Position numbers and translations under genes: made by a program. DNA of 64,000 nucleotides from Mimachlamys varia (lineage: Eukaryota > Mollusca > Bivalvia > Pectinida > Pectinidae), in NCBI GenBank assembly GCA_947623455.1, contig OX392530.1, positions 29,729,405 through 29,793,404 on the forward strand, in the 5' to 3' direction. The notes beneath the pieces were generated by a model, which worked only from the letters and a program-made list of their open reading frames with translations, did not search any database and was not told where the DNA came from. Every line of letters starts with the position of its first letter. Positions within the stretch are counted from its first letter, which is position 1. Positions 53,666 through 64,000 of the stretch are shown piece after piece.

Positions 53666-56600
53666 GTAACTACTGTTATTTGTTGGTGAATGTGGTATAC
53701 AGTGGACTCCACTTAATATCACCCCTGTTAATATCACATTCCTCATTCCATCATGTTTTCCCAAGCACCATTTCTCTCTCTATATAATTTTATTTGGTTA
53801 ATATCATGTATTTTGAGGTGAAATCCTCTTAATATCATGTATCTAATAATCTTAATATTAATATCATTTAACCAACTAGATAAAATATCCAGAAAATGAT
53901 GTCATTTCCATTGATTTCAGATACAACTTGTACAAAATGTTAAATACAAAAATAAGAAAATAACCCCAAAAATGATTTCTAATTGAAATAATGTTAATTG
54001 TATATTGAAACATCTTCATATGTATATTGAATAGCTTATTTTTAGTTATGGAGATTAGAAATGCACTAGATTTAGTGGAACAAACATGTTTCTTTTAATG
54101 TCACAATCCTGTTAATATCATGTTTTTGTCTGACAAATACAACATGATATAAAGAGGAATGCACTGTACAACTACACCCTGTTAAACAATTGACTAAGAG
54201 GAACTATGTTCTCTTACCCTGGACAGGGATATCTACCATTTTACCAGTGTTAGATTTCCTTATCTCACCCTAGGGTTGTTGTAACATCAATATTAGATAT
54301 AAAAGAGGTTTAATAGGGTAAGAGGAAAATAAACATTTATTCCCTTGGGAGTGAGACAGAGGACGTCAACCCTCGGGGTAAGATTCTTTAGCTGCCAAAC
54401 ACTCTGCAAGCCAAGGGGGTGAAAGATTCTTTTATATAGAAATCAAACAGTAAAATTTGAGGAATGGTAAATGCTTTAGTAAGACATTTGAATATGGTAT
54501 GTATTCGTAATATGGAGCCAAACTCGTTCAGATTACCAGTAAAGCAAGGAACAACATTTTCCAAAATTTGGTTTGGCTAGAATCTTAACAGGGAGGTATA
54601 TAATATCAGGAAGTGTATAAAACAGATTGTTTAATTAAGCTAAGTTGATTTTCAGGCAGTACCCACTTCGAAAAACAATGGTTTTCTTTTACGTTTTTCT
54701 TTTCTTTGAAATTCTTTCTTTATTCTGCAACAGTTTGTACTAAGATTTGTTTTTTAAAGGGATTTGGCGATAATTGAGAATATTTATGAAGTCATTCTTA
54801 CAGAAGCAGAGGAATATTAAGGTTTTTGGAAAGTTTATACTCAGGAATAGAATAAAGGGATAGAATCTTTGCAAACATTGGTTCAGACTCCAAAATTCTA
54901 ACTTCAGTTCAAATACCTACATTATCATGACGTGACTTCAAGAAATGTACAACATCTGTTTCAGAATTTCCTCAATTTGATATGATCGTGATGGATCCTC
55001 CATGGCAGAACAAATCTGTAAAAAGACTAAAAAAGTAAGTGAACTAATCTCTTGTATGGATTAGGAGTTATGCATTCTTCAGAGGTGTCCTTAATGAGAT
55101 GATTCAATAATATGTGTGGTCATGTCAAAAATCTAGAAAAATAGATTCATTAGGACTTATGATAACCGTTTTAAATAAGAATTTGAATACTTAACCTGTT
55201 TCAGTTTTAGTTTCTGGAACTGCATGACATTTCAGCTTCAGAATTCACTACTGATAAGCTACAGTATTCTAAAAAGTAATGGCACTTCATTCAAATATGG
55301 TGAATATTTTCGCATTTTGAACTGATAGTGTTGATGCTAGTGGATAGAGGAATATCAATTTGAAGGGGAAGACTCATAAGTTAGTAGTCCAACACTTCGC
55401 AAAGCCTCTTGTTTTGTAGCTTAAAAATGTTTTCTCGAAAGTTGAAATTTCTGTTTCTCAACCTCTAGTGGATGATTAATTCCTTTTAATTGATAATGTA
55501 TCATAGCATAACGCAATATTATAAATCTTAACATAAATGTGAAGTCAGGCGGTCGTGTTATGAAAAGGGAAGTCACTGTCACAAACCTGGGGTCATCATC
55601 GGAAACCCACGTACACTTCTCTGCCGTTTGCATCCTGTGGGCCAGAATATCGGTATAAACTTTCGTTTCCCCGAATAGAAGTTTATTCGGAGATTTCGAC
55701 CAATCAGAATGGTCGTTTCTCGTGACACTGTTGGATCATTTAACCGTGAATACGACCAGTATGTTTCTGTAGGCATGACACTGATGACAATCGCCGTATA
55801 ACAGGACCTTATATTTTTATAAGAATCGACACAATTATAACACAATCGACAGGTTTTGTTGACAGGCGGTGCTACATATGAAACGGGATATCCCGGCTTG
55901 ATGTCCCGGCTGTATGTAGTCACGGATGAAACAATCGATATGATTGGCTAATATTTTTGTACGAAAACGGAAGTTTCTTTTCATTTTATCCCACGGGATG
56001 CAAACGTCAGAGAAGTATACTGTGGGTTTCCGACAATGACCTGGGGTAAGGCATGAATAATTCACACCTGTTAAAGTATTGATACACCTGTCCAGTGTAA
56101 GAGAAAAATTTAAAACAATTTTCGAAATGAAAATGTATGCCATTGTTTTCTTAGGTACTACAGTTTGAGTAATGAAGACTTACTAGACATTCCTATTCCA
56201 AGGATAGGGACAGATAACTCCCTTGTAGTGGTATGGGTCACCAACAGGTGGCAGCACATTCAGTTTGTCAAGGATACACTGTTCCCTAGATGGTCGGTTG
56301 AGTTTCTGGCTGAATGGCACTGGGTCAAGGTAAGATGCTGTCTTTTTTGTTGTGTGGGACACATGTTTAATCAGTACAACAGATGGGTGTATTCATTTTG
56401 AGAACAACGCTATTGTAGATAACTTTGAAAATAGAAATAAATTCCAGCACTGTCATGATAGCATTCATATATTGATCACAGTGAATTTGAATTGTAAATG
56501 TTAAAAGTTTTCATTGCTGATAAAAGCATTATTGTGATAGGATTTATTGTTAATATAAACCTTGTTTGATTATAGTTGAAAAGGGTTTCTTACCTATTCA

Positions 56601-59600
56601 TTTTGCAATCACATTTTATATTTGTTTAAGTAATGTAAATGTATAATTAAACAGTGAGCCCAACACGGAGGTTCTTCAAATGGTCTGATATTTTTATTCA
56701 AAGCGTTATCATTATTTAAAGTGTTTAATATGACCATAATTTCACATTTTCTGACGACAGGTCACTAAAGCAGGAGAAATGGTCTATACTTTTGACTCCC
56801 CACACAGGAAGCCTTACGAAGTCCTAATCATTGGTAGCTGCAGGAAAACTGAGACATCCTCTGAAGGTATTGATGAAGAGACTGTTTTCCAGGAGAGGTC
56901 GACTTCACAGATCCCTGTCCACAGGGTGATTGTCAGTATACCATGCTGCATCCACTCTGTCAAACCTCCACTACAAGGCAAGTCTAACACAAACCTCCAG
57001 TACAAGGCAAGTCTAACACAAACCTCCAGTACAAGGCAAGTCTAACACAAACCCCCACTACAAGGCAAGTCTAACACAAACCTCCACTACAAGGCAAGTC
57101 TAACACAAACCTCCACTACAAGGCAAGTCTAACACAAACCTCCACTACAAGGCAAGTCTAACACAAACCTCCACTACAAGGCAAGTCTAACACAAACCTC
57201 CACTACAAGGCAAGTCTAACACAAACCTCCACTACAAGGCAAGTCTAACACAAACCTCCACTACAAGGCAAGTCTAACACAAACCTCCACTACAAGGCAG
57301 GGTTCTCATTAAAAGCGGGTTGCCGGCAAAAATAGCCTGTTATTCACCAACTCTGAACCAGCTATTTTTCAGAATTTTATATATGTCAACATTACCGAAT
57401 GTGAAATTAAACCGGCTATTCTTTCGAAGTCAACCAATTATTGCAAAACTTAGTGAGAACACTGAAATGAAATCTGCTGTATTCACTCTCTTAAACCTCC
57501 ACTACAAGGCAAGTCTAACACAAATGAAATCTGTTGTATCCACTCTGTCAGACCTCCACTACAAGGCAAGTCTAACACAAATGAAATCTGCTGTATCCAC
57601 TCTGTCAAACCTCCACTACAAGGCAAGTCTAATACAAATGAAATCTGTAGCATCCACTCTGTCAAACCTCCACTACAAGGCAAGTCTAACACAAATGAAA
57701 TCTGTAGCATCCACTCTGTCAAACCTCCACTACAAGGCAAGTCTAACACAAATGAAATCTGTAGTATCCACTCTGTCTAACCTCCACTATAAGGTAAGTC
57801 TTACACAAATGAAATCTGCTGTATTCTCTCTGTCAAACCTCCACTACAAGGCAAGTCTTACACAAATGAAATCCTGTACGAACTGCAAAGCTATTTGAAT
57901 TATTTAATGCAAAAATAATCTGTACAGAAAAACGAGGCAAACTATTTGAGAGGTATGCATGCATCGTTTGGCAATGGAAGGTGTCAATTCTCTAAACACA
58001 GTGACATATCAGTCTGCTTACTAGAGACTAAGGAGGGTGACTAATTATTTTGAAGCAAATGTTTTCAGCAAGCATGTAATTTAATTCTTTCTGAAGTAAA
58101 CTGAAACTTCATACATTGTTTCTTCTTCTTTAAAAGAATAAAATGTTTTTCAGGTGTGAAGGTCAAAGGTTAAGATCACTTACTGTTCGCCGGATCAATA
58201 ACACTCCTAGTATTGAGACACTGCTTAGTAAACTTGATCAAAATGAGTTATATGGCCAATCAAACTCAATTTTCTTCCAGCCAGTGTCAACTTTTTCTTT
58301 TCTGAATTTCTAAATAACTAACAGGTCAAAGGTGATATGGTATAAAGCCAATAACAAGCTTGGATGAAATGCAACTTAACTTATTCATGTAAATGATCTT
58401 GACCCACTTTCAATGTCACTAAAGTTAAATATGATGAAATGATATTTAATTAGCTTCCTCTTAATGTCAGAGCAAAGATCTCAGGGTGATAACTGTGAGA
58501 TAATTAGCATGATGGGATGAAGAGCTACACTATTTCCTGAAATGAACAATTGTGGACACATGTTCAAGGTCATATATGTCACATTTAGGAAGTATTTTCA
58601 AATGATTGACCTTGTTTTTTATACTGCTACTGTATGGACAGGACAGCTTTGCTGTTTACACACCTGAGTGAAATTTTTTGTAGACAGGACTGGTATTAAT
58701 AGACAGGACTGGTTCAGTGTTGCGAAGTACTATCAGGTGTATATGAGAGAGATCAGAATAATTTGTGATCATAATCCCTAGAGTATTGAAGATGTGTACA
58801 TCTTAGAATTGTCGCTGTGTACTTTCAGAAGTAATGAAGGAATATCTTCCACCCAACCCTCACTGTCTGGAACTATTTGCCAGAAACCTCACTCCCGACT
58901 GGACTAGCTGGGGTAACCAGGTACAGTATATATATATAGTCTATATCCTGATATATCAATCAGTGATTTCCCAGTTAGTGTAAAATGCATCAGTTAATGT
59001 GTTTAAATGGCAATAGTGCTTTCCAGGTGGTCTAAGACTTGTTGAATGAAAATGTAGAGTTCTGCAGCATGTTGTATTCACACTTCACTATGAAACTGAG
59101 GGTTAAGAATATACATTCATAAATCTCAATGGATGATTAAAATAGTCAGCATTAATATTAGCAGGTTTTCAATAACTAAATATATTGTCTGATTTAATTG
59201 AGATATTAATGGGATGTCAATTTGATGTACTGTATTTAATGAAACACAATTTTTTTAAGGGTCATCCCATTAAAAAAATCCAAATACAGATAGATAAGAA
59301 CCTGTCATTGTGATATGGTTTGACTGCAACAGTACATATTCACATTAATAGTAGAATGTTTTTCTTCTTTTTTTTATAGTGTATCTGATACACTACAAGT
59401 CACTGGAACTTCATACCTGGTGTATGGGTAGATCCACCTTGATAGGAAATCAAATAATGAAATGCCCTAAAATACATAGTGTCACCATGGCCAGATGCAA
59501 TTTAGAAGCATTATGGCACCACTTTACCGAGTTGGTCTAACGAGTTATACCGCATCACTAGAAAAGCTAGCTTTTTAATTGCCAGTAAGGCAGAATTCCC

Positions 59601-59914
59601 CCCTGACATACCGTACCTAGCTGGACAATATAATAGCACCCACACTATTCCTTATTTAATAGGGGGTCTATCAAACAGTCGTATGTGTAATTAATTTTCC
59701 TTCACAAATTTATCATCTGTGCATTCTTGGCATATAATTAAACATTAATTGGGGAGGGGGGGGGGGGGGGAGCTAATTTGTCGGATTGTCTTCTTTTTCT
59801 ATAAATGTGTTTGATCATGTAATATGTAATTACAACACTCTTTATATCGTTGTATTATTTCTTTTTCAGGTGCTAAAGCACCAGCATAAAAAATACTTTG
59901 ATGCAGTAACTTAA
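52287..59914 (+). CDS. METTL4: METTL4 (MT-A70 family N6-adenine methyltransferase), 8 coding exons, complete
   Basis: METTL4 transfers a methyl group from S-adenosylmethionine to adenine N6. The best-supported substrate in mammals is the m6Am position of U2 snRNA; DNA 6mA activity is also claimed. The coding exons are 52287-52529, 52963-53245, 53426-53665, 54965-55034, 56155-56329, 56761-56977, 58829-58920 and 59870-59914. The phases are consistent and give 454 residues; the human protein has 472. The catalytic DPPW motif is at residues 266-269 (54994-55005). Conserved flanks are LLPPRCSFLLSDF, NKSVKRLKKYYSLS, WHWVK, DSPHRKPYE, LELFARNLTPDWTSWGNQ and a short C-terminus. The intron after 56977 uses a GC donor. 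The stop is followed within 50 bp by a 4-kb satellite. Confidence 0.94.
53700..54166. mobile_element. pogo/Tc1-like MITE with TA target duplication
   Basis: The left end CAGTGGACTCCACTTAATAT and the right end ATATAAAGAGGAATGCACTG are imperfect inverted repeats, each bordered by TA. Inside, TTAATATCA recurs many times near both ends. It has no intact coding frame. It lies in METTL4 intron 3. The remainder of that intron (54167-54964) shows nothing notable. Confidence 0.65.
54965..59914 (+). CDS. METTL4: METTL4 exons 4-8: MT-A70 catalytic domain
   Basis: Exon 54965-55034 carries the DPPW active-site motif (FDMIVMDPPWQNKSVKR). Exon 56155-56329 carries VVVWVTNRWQHIQFVK and AEWHWVK. Exon 56761-56977 carries FDSPHRKPYEVLIIG and VIVSIPCCIHSVKPPL. 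Exon 58829-58920 carries CLELFARNLTPDWTSWGN, the segment of MT-A70 proteins that closes the SAM pocket. The final exon has only 14 codons. No catalytic residue appears lost. The 56977 donor is GCAAGT and is multiplied in the following intron. Confidence 0.94.
55588..56045. mobile_element. ~455-bp MITE with ~80-bp terminal inverted repeats
   Basis: The left end GGTCATCATCGGAAACCCAC and CTTCTCTGCCGTTTGCATCC match, inverted, the right end (GGATGCAAACGTCAGAGAAG, GTGGGTTTCCGACAATGACC). The inverted similarity extends to AAACTTTCG / CGGAAGTTT, about 80 bp. It lies in METTL4 intron 4 and has no coding capacity. The superfamily is not determined. Confidence 0.8.
56947..57299. repeat. 29-bp array multiplying a GC 5' splice site of METTL4
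   Basis: About 12 units of CCTCCACTACAAGGCAAGTC followed by TAACACAAA run from the exon end into the intron. The first unit is genuine coding sequence (CCTCCACTACAAG) plus the GC donor GCAAGTC at 56978. The copies are nearly identical; three have CAGTACAAG. Read-through from the exon stays open for about 68 bp of the array, then hits TAA at about 57043-57045. Confidence 0.95.
57430..57870. repeat. 57-bp array, about 7 copies, with a longer piece of the same METTL4 exon
   Basis: Units hold ATCCACTCTGTCAAACCTCC, then ACTACAAGGCAAGTCTAACA and CAAATGAAATCTG. About 30 bp match the exon end (GCATCCACTCTGTCAAACCTCC onward), more than in the 29-bp array. The 57-bp length keeps a frame open (19-residue repeat ASLTQMKSVASTLSNLHYK), but there is no supported start and no link to METTL4 in frame. 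The stretch 57300-57430 between the two arrays is unrelated sequence. Confidence 0.93.
57871..59869. other. METTL4 introns 6-7, little structure
   Basis: Around the exon 58829-58920 there are only chance frames. AAGGTCAAAGG motifs at 58160-58330 hint at a decayed dispersed repeat. A G-run (about 15 Gs) lies at 59757-59771. Nothing else was recognised. Confidence 0.4.
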
Positions 59915-59959
59915 TGTCATATCGACAAGGTGTATTCACTAAAATCTTAATCATCTGCC

Positions 59960-62900
59960 AATAAGACTGGGATGTCATCTCCAAAGGAGAAAGACTTGGA
60001 TGCCATCTCCTAATGTGAAAGACTTGGATGTCATCTCCCAAGTAGAAAGACTTGGATGTCATCTCCCACTGAGAAAGACTTGGATGCCATCTCCCAAGGA
60101 GAAAGACTTGGATGCCATCTCCCAAGTAGAAAGACTTGGATGCCATCTCCCAAGGAGAAAGACTTGGATGTCATCTCCCAAGTAGAAAGACTTGGGTGTC
60201 ATCTCCAAAGGAGAAAGACTTGGATGTCATCTCCTAATGTGAAAGACTTGGATGTCATCTCCTAATATGAAAAACTTGGATGTCATCTCCCAAGGAGAAA
60301 GACTTGGATGTCATGTCCTAATATGAAAGACTTGGATGCCATCTCCCAATGTGAAAGACTTGGATGCCATCTCCCAAGGAGAAAGACTTGGATGCCATCT
60401 CCCAAGTAGAAAGACTTGTATGCCATCTCCCAAGTAGAAAGACTTGGATGTCATCTCCAAAGGAGAAAGACTTGGATGTCATCTCCCAATGTGAAAGACT
60501 TGGATGTCATCTCCTAATATGAAAGACTTGGATGTCATCTCCCAAGGAGAAAGACTTGGATGTCATCTCCAAAGGAGAAAGACTTGGATGTCATCTCCAA
60601 AGGAGAAAGACTTGGATGTCATCTCCCAAGGAGGAAGACTTGGATGTCATCTCCCAATGTGAAAGACTTGGATGTCATCTCCAAAGGAGAAAGACTTGGA
60701 TGTCATCTCCAAAGGAGAAAGACTTGGATGTCATCTGCCAAGGAGAAAGACTTGGATGTCATCTCCCAACGAGAAAGACTTTGATGTCATCTCCCAAGGA
60801 GGAAGACTTGGATGTCATCTCCCAATGTGAAAGACTTGGATGTCATCTCCAAAGGAGAAAGACTTGGATGTCATCTCCAAAGGAGAAAGACTTGGATGTC
60901 ATCTCCCAATGAGAAAGACTTGGATGTCATCTCCTAATGTGAAAGACTTGGATGTCATCTCCAAAGGAGAAAGACTTGGATGTCATCTGCCAAGGAGAAA
61001 GACTTGGATGTCATCTCCCAACGAGAAAGACTTTGATGTCATCTCCCAAGGAGGAAGACTTGGATGTCATCTCCCAATGTGAAAGACTTGGATGTCATCT
61101 CCAAAGGAGAAAGACTTGGATGTCATCTCCCAACGAGAAAGACTTTGATGTCATCTCCCAAGGAGGAAGACTTGGATGTCATCTCCCAATGTGAAAGACT
61201 TGAATGTCATCTCCTAATGAGAAAGACTTGGATGTCATCTCCAAAGGAGAAAGACTTGGATGTCATCTCCAAAGGAGAAAGACTTGGATGTCATCTCCAA
61301 AGGAGAAAGACGTTGATGTCATCTCCAAAGGAGAAAGACTTGGATGTCATCTCCAAAGGAGAAAGACTTTGATGTCATCTCCTAATGTGAAAGACTTGGA
61401 TGTCATCTCCCAAGGAGAAAGACTTGGATGTCATCTGCCAAGGAGAAAGACTTGGATGTCATCTCCGAATGTGAAAGACTTGGATGTCATCTCCAAAGGA
61501 GAAAGACTTTGATGTCATCTCCAAAGGAGAAAGACTTGGATGTCATCTGCCAAGGAGAAAGACTTGGATGTCATCTCCGAATGTGAAAGACTTGGATGTC
61601 ATCTCCAAAGGAGAAAGACTTGGATGTCATCTCCGAATGTGAAAGACTTTGATGTCATCTCCCAAGGAGGAAGACTTGGATGTCATCTCCCAATGTGAAA
61701 GAATTGGATGTCATCTCCGAATGTGAAAGAATTGAATGTCATCTCCCAAGGAGAAAGAATTGAATGTCATCTACCAAGGAGAACGAATTGAATGTCATCT
61801 CCCAAGGAGAAAGAATTGAATGTCATCTCCCAAGGAGAAATAATTGAATGTCATCTCCCAAGGAGAAATAATTGAATGTCATCTCCCAAGGAGAAATAAT
61901 TGAATGTCATCTCTGAATGTGAAAGACTTGGATATCGTCTCCCAATGTGAAAGACTTGGATGTCATCTCCAAAGGAGAAAGACTTGGATGTCATCTCCAA
62001 AGGAGAAAGACTTTGATGTCATCTCCTAATGTGAAAGACTTGGATGTCATCTCCTAATGTGAAAGACTTGGATGTCATCTCCAAAGGAGAAAGACTTGGA
62101 TGTCATCTCCTAATGTGAAAGACTTGGATGTCATCTCCTAATATGAAAGACTTGGATGTCATCTCCCAATGAGAAAGACTTGGATGTCATCTCCCAATGT
62201 GAAAGACTTGGATGTCATCTCCAAAGGAGAAAGACTTGGATGTCATCTCCTAATGTGAAAGACTTGGATGTCATCTCCTAATATGAAAGACTTGGATGTC
62301 ATCTCCCAAGGAGAAAGACTTAGATATCATCTCCCAAGGAGGAAGACTTGGATGTCATCTCCCAATGAGAAAGACTTGGATGTCATCTCCTAATTAGAAA
62401 GACTTGGATGTCATCTCCCAATGTGAAAGACTTGGATGTCATCTCCAAAGGAGAAAGACTTGGATGTCATCTCCAAAGGAGAAAGACTTTGATGTCATCT
62501 CCCAAGGAGGAAGACTTGGATGTCATCTCCCAATGTGAAAGACTTGGATGTCATCTCCAAAGGAGAAAGACTTGGATGTCATCTCCAAAGGAGAAAGACT
62601 TGGATGTCATCTGCCAAGGAGAAAGACTTGGATGTCATCTCCCAACGAGAAAGACTTTGATGTCATCTCCCAAGGAGGAAGACTTGGATGTCATCTCCCA
62701 ATGTGAAAGACTTGGATGTCATCTCCAAAGGATAAAGACTTTGATGTCATCTCCAAAGGAGAAAGACTTGGATGTCATCTCCTAATGTGAAAGACTTGGA
62801 TGTCATCTCCTAATGTGAAAGACTTGGATGTCATCTCCAAAGGAGAAAGACTTGGATGTCATCTGCCAAGGAGAAAGACTTGGATGTCATCTCCCAACGA

Positions 62901-63950
62901 GAAAGACTTTGATGTCATCTCCCAAGGAGGAAGACTTGGATGTCATCTCCCAATGTGAAAGACTTGGATGTCATCTCCAAAGGAGAAAGACTTGGATGTC
63001 ATCTCCAAAGGAGAAAGACTTGGATGTCATCTCCAAATGTGAAAGACTTGAATGTCATCTCCTAATGTGAAAGACTTGGATGTCATCTCCAAAGGAGAAA
63101 GACTTGGATGTCATCTCCAAAGGAGAAAGACTTGGATGTCATCTCCAAAGGAGAAAGACGTTGATGTCATCTCCAAAGGAGAAAGACTTGGATGTCATCT
63201 CCCAAGGAGAAAGACTTGGATGTCATCTGCCAAGGAGAAAGACTTGGATGTCATCTCCAAAGGAGAAAGACTTTGATGTCATCTCCCAAGGAGAAAGACT
63301 TGGATGTCATCTGCCAAGGAGAAAGACTTTGATGTCATCTCCCAAGGAGAAAGACTTGGATGTCATCTGCCAAGGAGAAAGACTTGGATGTCATCTGCCA
63401 AGGAGAAAGACTTGGATATCATCTCCAAAGGAGAAAGACTTGGATGTCATCTCCAAAGGAGAAAGACTTGGATGTCATCTCCAAAGGAGAAAGACTTTGA
63501 TGTCATCTCCGAATGTGAAAGACTTGGATGTCATCTCCGAATGTGAAAGAATTGAATGTCATCTCCCAAGGAGAAAGAATTGAATGTCATCTACCAAGGA
63601 GAACGAATTGAATGTCATCTCCCAAGGAGAAAGAATTGAATGTCATCTCCCAAGGAGAAATAATTGAATGTCATCTCCCAAGGAGAAATAATTGAATGTC
63701 ATCTCCGAATGTGAAAGACTTGGATGTCATCTGTCAAGGAGAAAGACTTGGATGTCATCTCCCAAGGAGAAAGAATTGAATGTCATCTCCCAAGGAGAAA
63801 GAATTGAATGTCATCTCCCAAGGAGAAAGAATTGAATGTTATCTCCCAAGGAGAAAGAATTGAATGTCATCTCCCAAGGAGAAATAATTGAATGTCATCT
63901 CCCAAGGAGAAAGACTTGGATGTCATCTCCCAAGGAGAATGATTTGGATG
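59960..63950. repeat. 28-bp satellite, about 140 copies, directly downstream of METTL4
   Basis: The unit ATCTCCAAAGGAGAAAGACT TGGATGTC has common variants (CCCAATGTGAAAG, CCTAATGTGAAAG, TGCCAAGGAG, TTGATG, AATTGAATG). Because 28 is not a multiple of three, the three frames are cycled and give long meaningless plus-strand reading frames. Blocks of variants recur. The segment at 61721-61890 matches that at 63541-63710, exactly 1820 bp (65 units) away. Similar higher-order blocks recur near 60700, 60960, 62590 and 62840. It starts about 45 bp after the METTL4 stop. Confidence 0.97.
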
Positions 63951-64000
63951 CCATGTATGTTTGTACACCAATCAAGACGCTTGAATGTTTTAAATGCTTG

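Noticed and set aside
55421..56143. Three overlapping minus-strand frames of 70-114 residues
   Set aside because: They lie within the 55588-56045 MITE and its flanks in a METTL4 intron; no protein similarity was recognised.
57320..57898. 192-residue plus-strand frame with a 19-residue repeat
   Set aside because: It is produced by the 57-bp intronic array; it is not in frame with METTL4 from a supported exon and has no homology that I recognise.
60000..63583. Many plus-strand frames of 60-167 residues with repeats such as SSPKEKDLDVISKGERLGCH
   Set aside because: They are the three frames of the 28-bp satellite; the unit is not a multiple of three and no gene context supports translation.

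Overview
The window is nuclear DNA from an animal, most likely a bivalve mollusc (inference). It is AT-rich and intron-rich. It carries repeat motifs that I associate with bivalve genomes, for example AGTTATGGCCCTTTT near 36905 and CCAATGGGCCTCTTGTT near 37885. It also holds a tRNA-derived SINE and a LINE with a 2A-like peptide. No bacterial features, CRISPR arrays, rRNA or canonical tRNA genes were seen.

Three orthologues can be built exon by exon with consistent phases. AHI1/Jouberin lies on the minus strand: 22 exons from the start codon at 23966, running off the left edge, with about 840 residues visible. IFT74 lies on the plus strand: 23 exons, 31539-47999, 598 residues. METTL4 lies on the plus strand: 8 coding exons, 52287-59914, 454 residues. 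AHI1 and IFT74 are both ciliary genes, one of the transition zone and one of the IFT-B complex. They are divergent, with about 7.6 kb between their start codons. A broken CR1/L2-like non-LTR retrotransposon (25902-29294) sits between them. METTL4 is an MT-A70 family N6-adenine methyltransferase and follows IFT74 by about 3 kb.

The most unusual property is the tandem repeats. They are very abundant, and many overlap exon-intron junctions, so that the repeat unit contains the end of an exon plus its 5' splice site, or a 3' splice site plus the start of an exon. Eight arrays contain a junction: AHI1 near 3900, 12091 and 21863; IFT74 near 32561, 39605, 43249 and 44666; METTL4 near 56977. Two more AHI1 arrays abut a junction, at 1260 and 11580. 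The IFT74 array at 39566-41293 holds 27 copies of a 64-bp unit with the 5' splice site. The METTL4 array multiplies a rare GC donor. In the cases I translated, use of a decoy site leads quickly to an in-frame stop.

Other repeats include a 2-kb 49-bp minisatellite in AHI1 (7930-9945), a 4-kb 28-bp satellite just after the METTL4 stop (59960-63950), and many small foldback or MITE-like elements. Several of these have recognisable terminal repeats or target-site duplications: TTAA at 45488/45877, TA at 53698/54167, and 11 bp at 49773/49875.
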